Shown: in pieces, positions 11,247 to 20,575 of the stretch
Layout of the letters: every line of letters starts with the position of its first letter
Position numbering within the stretch: the stretch's first letter is position 1
Source of the DNA: Carettochelys insculpta
Lineage: Eukaryota > Chordata > Testudines > Carettochelyidae
DNA length: 64,000 bases
Assembly (NCBI RefSeq): GCF_033958435.1
Contig: NC_134161.1
Location: forward strand, 12,090,001 to 12,154,000
Direction: 5' to 3'
Notes under the pieces: model-generated
Database searches by the model: none
The model's input: the letters and a program-made list of their open reading frames with translations, nothing else
Told to the model about the DNA's origin: nothing
Made by a program: the position numbers and the translations under genes

Positions 11247-11452
11247 GAGGCTGTGGCTAGACTGCGGAAAACGGACAGCAAAAATACACAATCTGCACAC
11301 CGCAATTTGCGTATCTTTTGCTGACCATTCTGCCAGTAGAGGCTTTCCTGACATTGGCCCGGTCTTATGGGGCCACATGTCAGGAAAAGCCCCTCGGCTG
11401 GGACATCCCTTCTGCCTTGTGGCAGAAGCCTGCACTCTAGACACAGCCTGAG
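11247..11452. mobile_element. MITE with TIR GAGGCTGTGKCTAGA
   Basis: The left end at 11247 reads GAGGCTGTGGCTAGACTGCGG. The reverse complement of the right end reads CAGGCTGTGTCTAGAGTGCAGG. These are inverted repeats of about 22 bases bounding about 205 bp without coding capacity. The end sequence is close to the GGCTATGTCTACAC type at 35.6 kb. No target duplication is clear. Confidence 0.65.
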
Positions 11453-12028
11453 TTAACTTCTGAGTAGAACTGGGACGAGTCGTGCATGGCAGGGTCCTGA
11501 GTTATGCTTTGTGGAACCTGAACTCTCTTCAGCCTTGAACCTGAGAGGAAGCTTGGGGCTCGCTGGAGGATAGTTTGACAGAGAACGTGAAATACGACAC
11601 GCACCACTTTGGAGGAATTCAGGTTTTGACATAACCCTGACCCTTCCCTCACACCAAAAGTGCTGAGTCATCTGCAGCACTTGCTATAAAAGTCCTGGCG
11701 ACCCAGACTGAGAATAAAAATGTCACTTTGCCCATAACTATTGTGCTGCTTCCACAAGGCTGCAGAGCAGCGTACAGGAGGGAGCAAGAGTATTACCGTG
11801 GTTAGCTTTTGATTATCAATGTTTTGAAGGGTTTCTTGGCCTATTTGTTGGCCTAATTTGGCGAGACTTTCCCCAGCACTAAGCTGCCAATTGCAGGAAG
11901 GGAAATATATTTGTCTGTGGGAACCATGCTGAGCTGAAAGCTGACAGCGGGCAGCGTGAGAGGAGATGCCCTATTGGGAACAGTCAGGACAGCCTCCTCC
12001 AAGGGGTGAAGGGAGCACGAGTTTGTGG
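11453..12028. other. No recognisable feature
   Basis: Intronic sequence between two MITEs, without exon, RNA gene or repeat that I can name. Confidence 0.4.
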
Positions 12029-12036
12029 GGCAGAAG

Positions 12037-12210
12037 CAGTGTTCCCTCTGACTTTTTTCCATCTGTGCACCAAGGCATGTGTGGATGTGTACCGCCAACA
12101 CAAACACTTGCTGCCCACTGTGGAAGGCTGTGGGTGCCCTACTAATTAGACAGGTGCAACTGAAACATTCTGGGGTGGCAACCCAAGCTCTCAGCTTACA
12201 GGGAGCACTG
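12037..12210. mobile_element. hAT-like MITE, copy 1, with 8-bp target duplication
   Basis: The ends are CAGTGTTCCCTCT and AGGGAGCACTG, an inverted pair of the hAT CAGTG type. Flanks GGCAGAAG (12029-12036) and GGCAGAGG (12211-12218) match at 7 of 8 positions, the 8-bp duplication size known for hAT transposons. The 174-bp interior contains TGTGCACCAAGGCATG and AGCTCTCAGCTTACAGGG, shared with the copies at 23.2, 35.4 and 59.5 kb. There is no transposase. Confidence 0.8.
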
Positions 12211-12524
12211 GGCAGAGGTGATCTTGGAGGTGGTCTCTCACAGGCTGTGAAACCCACAAGGCCTGAACTTAGTAGGTCTTCGATTGAGCCAACAAGTGTG
12301 CTGAGTGCCTAGGGAAGCTTGGAGGGCAGTCAGCACCTTGCAGGATCTGGAGCCAGACCACCAACAGAAATAATCATACTTTCCCACCTAGGAAGAAAAA
12401 GAGGGGAAAGACCTTCTTGGATTGTGTAGCAACGTGGACCTGGCAGGAGAAGCTAAGCTCAGAATTCTGCACCACTCTGCCTCTTCTGCAGTGAATAACA
12501 AAAAGCTATTTACTTGTTTCCATA

Positions 12525-12768
12525 ACTTAAGAACTAGGGGGCCACCAAATGAAATGAATGGGGATCAGTTTTAACACTAACAAAAGGAAGTTTTTCTTCA
12601 TGCAGCGCACGGTCAGCCTGTGGGAATCCTTGCCAGAGGAGATTGTGAAGACCAGGACTTTAATAAGGTTCAAAAGAGCGAGATAAATTCATGGATGTTA
12701 GGTCCATCAATGGCTGTTAGCCAGGATGGGTAGGAATGGTGTCCCTAGCTTCTGTCAAAGGTCTAGTT
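12525..12768 (+). repeat. CR1 LINE 3' end, plus orientation
   Basis: Characteristic CR1 3' words in order: AAAAGGAAGTTTTTCTTCAT, GCGCACGGTCAGCCTGTGG, TTGCCAGAGGAGATTGTGAA, GGTCCATCAATGGCTGTTAG and CCAGGATGGGTAGGAATGG. It is a 5'-truncated, non-coding fragment of the family seen reversed at 47.2 and 52.0 kb. Confidence 0.88.
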
Positions 12769-12807
12769 CCAGTACCCCATGCAGTGAATGGTTCAGGATT
12801 AACATAA

Positions 12808-13003
12808 GGGTGTAAGAAAGGCCATGCAGGGTCAGACCAAAGGTCCATCTAGTTCAGTACCCTGTCTTCCAGCAGAAGTCAATGCTAGATGCCCCAGAGG
12901 GAGTGAACAGAACAGTTAATCACCAAAGTGATGCCTTTCCTTCATCCATTTCCAACCTCTGACAAACCAAGGCTAGGAACACCATTCCTACCTATTAAGA
13001 ACG
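12808..13003 (-). repeat. CR1 LINE 3' end, minus orientation
   Basis: GGGTCAGACCAAAGGTCCAT, CTAGTTCAGTACCCTGTCTT and GATGCCCCAGAGGGAGTGAA read as the reverse complement of the CR1 3' terminus. It faces the plus-strand CR1 fragment about 40 bases away, giving two CR1 tails pointing at each other. Confidence 0.85.
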
Positions 13004-13014
13004 CAGCCCAGGGA

Positions 13015-13086
13015 TAGCAGAGAATGGGTTTGATCCAATGACCTCTAGGTTACGGGCCCAGCATGCTTCCGTTGCACCGCTCTGCT
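13015..13086 (-). pseudogene. Initiator tRNA-Met-like pseudogene, anticodon changed to CGT
   Basis: The minus strand reads as a 72-base sequence starting AGCAGAGCGGTGCAACGGAA and ending TTCTCTGCTA, with CTGGGCCCGTAACCTAG as the anticodon arm. Length, acceptor stem (AGCAGAG with CTCTGCT) and arms match vertebrate initiator tRNA-Met. Several differences look like decay of CpG to TpG or CpA. The anticodon CAT has become CGT, and the T-arm word is GGATCAAACC. It abuts a CR1 tail, so it may have been retroposed. A functional tRNA is unlikely. Confidence 0.8.
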
Positions 13087-13089
13087 CAG

Positions 13090-15676
13090 CTTCAGCTGGA
13101 CTGGAGCCTGCATTGGCACCAAAATTTTGCGACTGGCCCCTATCTCAATTCTGGGTCCAAACTATCTTGATCTTTGATGTGATTCAAAACCTGGATCTGA
13201 ATTCTGCCCAGCATTTGTTATTTATACAATTTAACATCGTCTCCCTCACTCTGAGAATTAGGCTTTCCTGCCTGCTCTGTAGTATGCTTCTCATTAGAAG
13301 TGGCCAGAAACATAAACCTGAAAAACTCTGCTGCTGCTGAACTGAGAGAATGAAGCTGAGAAATAATGAACCCACTGCAGAAAAACCAGACTCTAAAACC
13401 CAAACTAATGAATGTTCGGGTCCTCTCCAGGGCTCTGCATGTGTCTGATAAAACAGACACAGGTGTCGGGAGCCATTTATGGTTGCAGACTCAGAGTCAG
13501 TAAAAATCTCCCATCTCTGGGAAAAAAACAAAACTGATATTTCACCAGCTGCTTGTGTTGGAAGGTAGTTTTATTCTTGATTTACTCTGTTCTCATCGCC
13601 ATGCAGAGCTGAACTCCCTTGTTCCTAATTCAACAATCTGCAGCCTTTCTTTCTATGCACGCATGCTAGTCACCACCTTTCAGTGCATCTCAGCCCTTCA
13701 CCACCTTGTCTCCATCATAATGCCAATAGTTTTTTTCCCATCACCTGCTAAGTTAGCATGACACCTGGACCTTGAAATCTGCACAAATGCCTTCCTATGA
13801 ACATAAACTCCTTTCCCTGTGACAGCTGCTTGGAAAGGACATACACCACTCATTGCAGGCTGAAGATTGCAGATAGTCAAAGGCAAGATTTTTAATCTAA
13901 TTATTGGACTGCTTATGTACCGTAATGGATACCCCCAGCACATAGCGGATTTAGCCTTATTCTCTGGACATTTCACACAAATCTATACCAGAAGCAGCCC
14001 TCCATTGCCTTTTCAAATGTAACCAGATCAGCATGATACCATTTCGCATCCACTTCACACAAATACAATACGACTCCAGAGGCACAGCTTTGTCTAGACT
14101 GGCTCTCAGCCTTGCCAGCCTATGTACAAGGAACTACCTGACCATTTGAACAGCTTAGCAAATGCAATGTTTTCCATCAAGCCTGATTCAGGTGCATAAA
14201 AGTAAAGAGAGAGACTCCCATGGACTGTCAAAAGTCTGGGATGAGGCCCTTTGTCTCTATTACCTTGACGACATAGCATCCCCATACCCATTTGTATATG
14301 TTCTTTACGGTTCTTTTAACTTTTTAATTCTTGCCCATTGATGTGGTTAGTGAGGGATTCATTTCCCTTTTGGGGTCCAGGCTGCTCAACAAAAAATAAT
14401 GGAAACATGCAAAACTGGCAAGGTTTTTTGCGCACATTTATTTCTTGAGGGGGGAGTGAAGGGGGAAGAGAGAAGGCGAGAAGAAGAGGAAAACTTGTAG
14501 GTGGAGTTAGATTGCCCAGCTTTGCTGAAGTCACTACACCAGGGCCCAGAAGCCTTTCTGAGGCAGAGAGCTGAAATTTGACCTTTTGATCTCTATGTAC
14601 GGTCCAAGTGTTGGTGAGACTTTCTCAAGTCACTAATAGTCCTACTTACAACAGCTTCATTAATACATAAATGAAGATGCAGAGCTTTACCATTTAGAAG
14701 GTGGTTGGTGGCATTTGCTGCTCTTTTGTTAAGTCACAGCCTTTGACCAGGCTCCCAGCTACATGGGGGAGGAGGAGTGGGGCTGAGCTCCTGCTTCATG
14801 TGCTGATGAAAATCTGCTCAGGTGCCTCTCTTGGCACTTGTGCCGGGGGTTGCTGACCCCTGCACTAGAGTGACAGAGATTTATTCTGGCTGAAGAAATG
14901 GCAGCTGGTATCTATTATTTAACAATTGTACACAACAGTAAATCCACATGGCACTACTGAGTACGAAAGCTGTGCCAGACACCACCGGTTTCATTGCCTC
15001 AAAGGGCTTTGGCAATGCTGAAGAAGGCAATAGGAGGATGGGGCTTTGGGTAAGGATTCAAGCAGACATGGGATCAAGTTGTCCCTTCCTTCCTCATACC
15101 CCATCGCCAGGACATTCCGGTCCGTACAGGCAGGAGGTATTTGCGAAAGGTGGGCTCAGGCTAGGAGGGTCTTGAATTTAACGTGGCTTCCGGCTCATCA
15201 CTAGCTGACCTAATAAGAGCATACCATAGAAATGGTTGACGTTGGAGGCTGATTTGAAGATAAAGGCCCAGGGACCTGCTTGCCATATGGGAATGGGAGG
15301 GTGTGTCATGTGTGGTGTGCATTAAGGGAGAAGGCGCAAAGCTGATAAGGGGGGAACCCAAGAGACTAGCATCTCTGGTCCAGCTGAGGCACACCTGAGG
15401 ACATGTCTGGGAGATAAGGGCTTTAAGCTACCTTTGTGCCTCCCTGTTCCTAGATCAAGAAGAGCCAGTCCTCTCCCGCCAGTGCAAATTAAAGTTGATT
15501 TAATGCTGCTCTGTTTATGACATCTAGCAGTGATTCCCAGGGGCTATTCTGCTACCTAGGGAACAACCAGATGAAACATTTCTCCAGCCACATCCCCTTT
15601 TCCCTAGTCATACACCGTACCTCATCAGAGGATTCCCTTCCAATGGAGGAATTCTTCAGTTATCGTCTCTGCTATG
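13090..15676. other. No recognisable gene
   Basis: Mostly unique-looking intronic sequence. An AT-rich block at 13860-14060 could be conserved non-coding sequence. No exon or clear repeat boundary was recognised. Confidence 0.4.
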
Positions 15677-15905
15677 GCTGCACCTACAGGCTCTAATCAA
15701 GAGCCGTACATCACTGTGCTAGGGGCTGTACACAGAGAGAGACAGTCCCCAATGCAAAGAGGTTATAATGAAAATAGACAAGAGAAGGGGTGGAAGAAGG
15801 GAAGTTTTGTCTCCTGTTACACAGTTGGGGCACAAGGGGCAGAGAAATTAAGTGAGTTGTGCAAGGTCACACAGGGACTCAGGGAATTCAACCTAGATCT
15901 CTAGA
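15677..15905. repeat. Ancient L2/MIR-type interspersed repeat
   Basis: CACTGTGCTAGGGGCTGTAC and GACAGTCCCCAATGC resemble an L2-like tail. GAGAAATTAAGTGAGTTGTG followed by CAAGGTCACACAGGGACTC reads as the reverse complement of the MIR core. The two parts may be one old composite or two adjacent insertions. Confidence 0.6.
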
Positions 15906-15944
15906 GCTCTGCAAATCCCTGGCTACCTACCTTAGCCACAGCGA

Positions 15945-16140
15945 CCAGCGGTGGACGTGGATCATCATGGGCTCATTTTTGCGGATATGGATGCAGCTAG
16001 AACCCAGCAAATTTGCAGATATCCACTTTATACCTGTGGGTATCCACACCTATGGATGTCAGTGCAAGTATCCTCCACTCAATTTCGCAGATATGGCGCC
16101 AGATACAAATTTTGTACCCCTGCAGGGCTCTACAGATCTC
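15945..16140. repeat. Dispersed repeat with recurring GGATATNNATGC-like words
   Basis: Internal near-repeats GCGGATATGGATGC, GCAGATATCC, GGGTATCCACACC and CGCAGATATGGCGCC recur within 200 bases. This resembles a known type of turtle repeat (recollection). It is palindrome-prone, with no coding capacity. Confidence 0.45.
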
Positions 16141-16577
16141 CCAAGTCTCAGCCCAGCACTCTCAGTCACCACCACGTTTAGGGATGTTTTGAGCTGCCAC
16201 ACAGCACAGTTCATCTGTCTCCAACCAGAGGATCGCAGCTCTTCTGTATGGCTTTGTGAGCCCTAGGACATGGGGGACAAAACTTCCTTTGTCCCGGTTA
16301 ACTGATCACTGGAGTTGCACACTTACAGCAGCAATCACAAGGAGCAAGCACGTAGCAAGACCCCCCTCCCTGATCCAAAAAGCTTCTTGTACTTCTGGCA
16401 GATCCTCATTGGCAGCTTTATTTTTTTACAGATACGTGAAATATTAGGAGCAGAAATAAATTCCAGAGTTCTATCAAGCCCCACTCAGATGGAAAGGGAT
16501 AAGAATGTGTTCAACTAACTCCTGCCCAGAGAGCTCACAGGTGCAGGACTACGTGCTTGACCCACAGGACCAGAGAT

Positions 16578-16845
16578 TCTGGGTATGTCCATGTTGCAAC
16601 TGTGGAGTTTGATTGCAGCTCCTGTAGCTTTAATCTAGCTGGCTTGGGTACTAGAGCAGAGAAACTGCAGCAATGCAAACTTTAGCACAAGCTGTACAAA
16701 CCCACCTGGAATTCTGGATAATTATTGGGGTGGGGGGGCGAGAGGGCTAAGTGATACTTGACTTTACGACCATGGTTTGACTGCCTCAGGACTCGAGCCT
16801 CCAGTGAGCTACAACCGCACCCTGGGATTGCAGTGCAGACACTTC
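16578..16845. mobile_element. MITE with TIRs related to the element at 0.17 kb
   Basis: The left end reads GGTATGTCCATGTTGCAACT and continues GGAGTTTGATTGCAGCTCC. The reverse complement of the right end reads GTGTCTGCACTGCAATCCCA and continues GGTTGTAGCTCACTGG. The ends align as imperfect inverted repeats over about 40 bases. The interior of about 190 bp is non-coding, with a G-rich stretch at 16729-16745. Confidence 0.6.
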
Positions 16846-16849
16846 TTCA

Positions 16850-17572
16850 GACAGCTCTGGAGTGCACGATGATTTACAGGCAGTTACTCTATCAGAAAAA
16901 CTATCAAGGGAAACCTTCCCCTAGCTGAGCCCCTCTTAGACAAAAATGACACTGAAAAATCCACACATATCACAACTGGTTTTCTTTCAACCTGGCTCCT
17001 TCTCTGCCACCTCTCTCCCATCTCTGAGATGTGCTGACATGCCATTTTAGCAATGATTCCCCCTTATAAAAACATGCCAGCCTGAGCAAAGCAATTGACT
17101 TGGAGGCTGCAAACAAGCTTCCCTTGAACAATACAGGCCTGCAACAATGCTCTCCGCTTCCGCAGCTCTGTTCAGGCAAGCAGCTTACAGAGCAGTGCAA
17201 GGCACCTGAACTGACGGGTGAAAGGTGGAACCCAGGAGTGGTGGACTTCTGGTGCTCGCCCTATAATTTGCAATGATTTCTGTGAAGTTTGGAATTTGGG
17301 ATTGGGTATGCAGGTGGGAATGTGTTCTTTGGCTTATACACCCTCACGCAAAGGCTTCAGGACAATATTTGTGTAATTTAGGGGTGCTTGCCCCTCCCTT
17401 CCAGACACCTCAAGGCGTCAAAGGAGTTGGGCCTGTAGGGAACTACAGAAGCCGAGGGGTCAAGACAAAGTCCATGAGACATTAACTGGGAAAGAAGATG
17501 AAGTTCACGGTGATGACAAATGAGTCAGTGGCTGAATTCCATCCAGGCTGCCACTGGGGGCTCCTTTACAGT
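16850..17572. other. No recognisable feature
   Basis: Intronic sequence between two MITEs. Short frames only. Confidence 0.4.
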
Positions 17573-17864
17573 CAAGCCATGCCTACGTTACCCAGAAGAT
17601 TGACCTGCTCAAGGTTGATCTTCTGGGGTTTGATTTCGATTTCATGCACCTCAACGTGCAAAATCAATCTATAAGGGATCGGCACTTGACCTCTGTACTC
17701 CTTGTTATCATGAGGAGGAAGGGAGAAACTCTCCCATCGACCTTCCTCAGTGAGGATGGCCAGGTAAGTCAATTGCAGATCAGTTGATTCTAGCTACGCA
17801 ACTGCTGCGGATGGAATTGTGTATCTGCAATCGACTTACCTAACTAGTGTAGACCAAGCCTTAG
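17573..17864. mobile_element. MITE with TIR AAGGCTTGGTCTACACTAG type
   Basis: The right end, reverse-complemented, is CTAAGGCTTGGTCTACACTA. The left end CAAGCCATGCCTACGTTAC is a diverged match. The interior has a small stem-loop: CCCAGAAGATTGACCT at 17591 pairs with AGGTTGATCTTCTGGG ending at 17627 (14 of 16). About 290 bp, non-coding. Confidence 0.6.
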
Positions 17865-18899
17865 GGTGGAGCAGAAACTGGATGACTGTCCCCTGCGTTG
17901 GAAGTGATAAGCAGAGAGCCCAGATCAAATGGCACAGAACTGATTCCAGGGCAAGCAGGGACGAACGTGAGAACCTGGGAATATTTCATGGGAGCTGCAT
18001 GCTGCGGGCCTTAGCCCTGGAAATGAACATGAATACAAATCCATGAGCAGGGACTTCAGTGGCTGCACAAGCATGCTGGGGTAGGAGGTCTGGGGTGAAC
18101 CGTGAGAGACTCAGGCTGATTCTGACTGCAGAGGCATGAAGGAGAGACGTGGAAAGTTTCCCATACTGGTTCTCATGGATGCGTCAGCCCTGGTTCAGGG
18201 AGGCACTGAGGTCAAGGAACACACTGTGTATTGTAGGAAGCACTGCTGAGAATGAAACCAGGGGATTTGCTTTGTCGTTCCTCATTGTGGCCCACTTCAA
18301 ATTGCCATCCATTCACACATGCATGGTGGCTGCTCCACCCCACCTCCTAGTTCTGCCTCCTGCCCCATTTCACTCTGAGCACCACTCATCCTCATCTGCA
18401 CTGCCCATCACCTCCCATCTGCCACTGCTCCAACTTCCTTTTAAAAGAGCACCCGTTCTGCCAGCTGTGGACATCCCGCTTGAGACAGAAGATCCAGTGC
18501 TCAGGTCGTCCTAAGACATCCCTGCCTATGCTCCATCAGAGTGATGGCTGGGGAGGAGCTTTTCTGTCCCCTGCATCCTGGCAAAAGATCTCAGCTCATT
18601 GATTACAAACCCCTGGCAGCAGACCAAAAACCGCAGCAGAGATTTCCCATCACTCAACTCTGGCAGCCTGAGACGGGGGCGGAATCAGGGGTTAGTGCTT
18701 GGCCCAGAAGAGGGAGAGGTTCCAGTATTCATTTGTGTGTTTCAGTACCTGAAAGAGACAGGTCACAATGAACCACCTGAGCCCTGGTGGAAGTGGATGC
18801 AACTTTTCCAGAGAGCCACTTGGGCTGAATTTTGCTTTGTGTTTCTATTTGTGGGAGCAGGGGAAAAATCCCACTAGCTAAATCTGCTGCTGTTGACCA
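17865..18899. other. No recognisable feature
   Basis: Intronic sequence; open frames of up to 121 codons have no recognisable domains. Confidence 0.4.
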
Positions 18900-19180
18900 G
18901 AGAAAGTGTTCAAAATAAACCCCAACACTTAAGGGTGAAAATTTCCAAGAGAGTTTCAATGGACAAGCAATTATTTCAAGGGAACTTCAGCCTCTTTTCA
19001 GTTCTAGGTGAAAACTCGGTGTGGGTAAAATATGAACAGAATTATGAAAGGCTCAACACCTGAGCACTGCCTCAAATTGGTTGTGAACCAGAAATCAACC
19101 CTGTTTGGGGGGGGGGGGCTATCTTAAACTGGAGCCATTTTCAGAAAACACTCGCTTATTTCTGAGACAGATTGATTTTT
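18900..19180. repeat. A/T-rich dispersed repeat with poly-G run
   Basis: GAAAATTTCCAAGAGAGTTTC and related words resemble the block at 3.0 kb. A run of about ten G residues occurs at about 19110-19119. Boundaries are uncertain. Confidence 0.3.
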
Positions 19181-19671
19181 CACTTAGGAATTGGGAAGTT
19201 TCATAGTAGTCTCCATGTGTCTTTTTTGTTTCGGAACCAAATTGTCACTTCCTCAGTATTATTCCATGAGTATAACATGGGGTGAAATGAATGTAGAAAA
19301 TATAGCCCACAAAATGCTGCAAAAGGTTTCATGGAAAACCATGCTGCCAGTTTGCACAGCCTTAACAGAGATCATAGGAAACGCTGGGGCTCTGAGCCAA
19401 ACCCAGACAAATGTCTGTTGAGTTCAGCTTGGAGTTTTGTGAGTTTTTCCAATTCAAATGCAAAAATGTACATGGTACGACTCCATATTCAAGCAAAACA
19501 TGTACAAAGCTCCTGCAAAAACAGAACAACCCAGAAATTGGGCCCACAGGGACTCATGGTCTGCTTGGGCAACCAATGAGTTCAGTGGGAGGCTGTCCGA
19601 GTGTAAATGTCATTGCATGCTGATGCAATTCCAGGACCAAAGTGTGAAGTGAAATGGATGGATAGTTACTG

Positions 19672-19835
19672 CAGCTATGTCCACACTGCAGCTAGGCGTG
19701 TGGTGCCCAGTTCAAGTAGACATACATGCTAGCTCTCCTTGCACTAGAGTGCTAATGCAGCATAGCTGGGGGTTGAACAGATGGTGGCTCGGGAGAGCTG
19801 CCCAAGCACATATCTGAGGGTTCAGGCATGCTCCC
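19672..19835. mobile_element. Truncated MITE of the GCTATGTCYACACTG group
   Basis: GCTATGTCCACACTGCAGCT at 19674 followed by CGTGTGGTGCCCAG matches the end of the element at 35.64 kb (GGCTATGTTTACACTTGGAG, then GTGTGTGATTCC). A clear second end is missing, so it is scored as truncated. Confidence 0.5.
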
Positions 19836-20224
19836 AGCTGCAGAGCAGACGTGCTCTACTGAAACAAAATGGCAGGACACCCCCTTGCAGACTCTTTTCA
19901 CACAGCACTGGGCACGTCTTGATTCTTCTCAGGCTGGAAACGGTAAAAGGAGCGTCACATTCATGGTTTATCAGTGATTTTGGGCCAGCTGGGCCTGGGA
20001 AGTGCAGAAGAGAGTGGAAAGGAAGATGACAGGCTGGAATCTTTCCATAACAAAAAAAATGTGAAAGGGCGTTTCTGTAGGCAGCTGTTTGGCTGACTTC
20101 TCATGGAAGTGAGTGTTCTAACCCTGCAGGGATGCTAATGCATTAGTACCATGGGATTTCTAAGGCCTTCGACTGGACTCCTTTATTTTTGGAAACCTAA
20201 ACAAATCACATGTGAGCTTTACCA

Positions 20225-20312
20225 TAGGGTAGCTCCCTTGACTCCAGCAAAGCTACCATCTGGTTTATGCCAGTTTGGGTGAGATTAGAATGAAGGCCTT
20301 TCCTGTTGATGT
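20225..20312. repeat. Short dispersed reptile repeat (GACTCCAGCAAAGCTACC type)
   Basis: CTCCCTTGACTCCAGCAAAG, then CATCTGGTTTATGCCAGTTT, resembles a common dispersed amniote repeat. A similar block in the opposite orientation seems to be at 46880-46960. Confidence 0.3.
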
Positions 20313-20329
20313 TTTAACATTAACCAAAC

Positions 20330-20350
20330 TTTTTTTTTTTTTTTTTTTTT
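20330..20350. repeat. Poly-T tract (21 T)
   Basis: Twenty-one consecutive T residues on the plus strand. Equivalent to poly-A on the minus strand; no retroposed body was recognised next to it. Confidence 0.95.
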
Positions 20351-20454
20351 CAAAATTCCCCATGAAGATTGGGCTTGCTTCAAGTACCAGGCAAAAGTTT
20401 GGGTGAGTTTTTCTAGGAGATGAATGTCCTTGCCCATCATTAATTCATCTACTA

Positions 20455-20575
20455 TATGTTTTAGTGTTTGTCTGTCTGTCGGTGCTACATTTGTTCAAGA
20501 ACTCCTCTTAAAAGGTAAGAGCTCTGACCATGAAATTTGGTATAGTTTCCTCTTACCCTAACTTAAATCAAGGTC
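20455..20575 (+). repeat. Dispersed repeat, also present reversed at 49.6 kb
   Basis: GTTCAAGAACTCCTCTTAAA, then AGAGCTCTGACCATGAAATT and TGGTATAGTTTCCTCTTACC, matches the reverse complement of 49615-49690 (GAGGAAGCTATACACCAAG, AAGAGCTCTTGA). A short TCTG microsatellite precedes it. Family unnamed. Confidence 0.5.
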
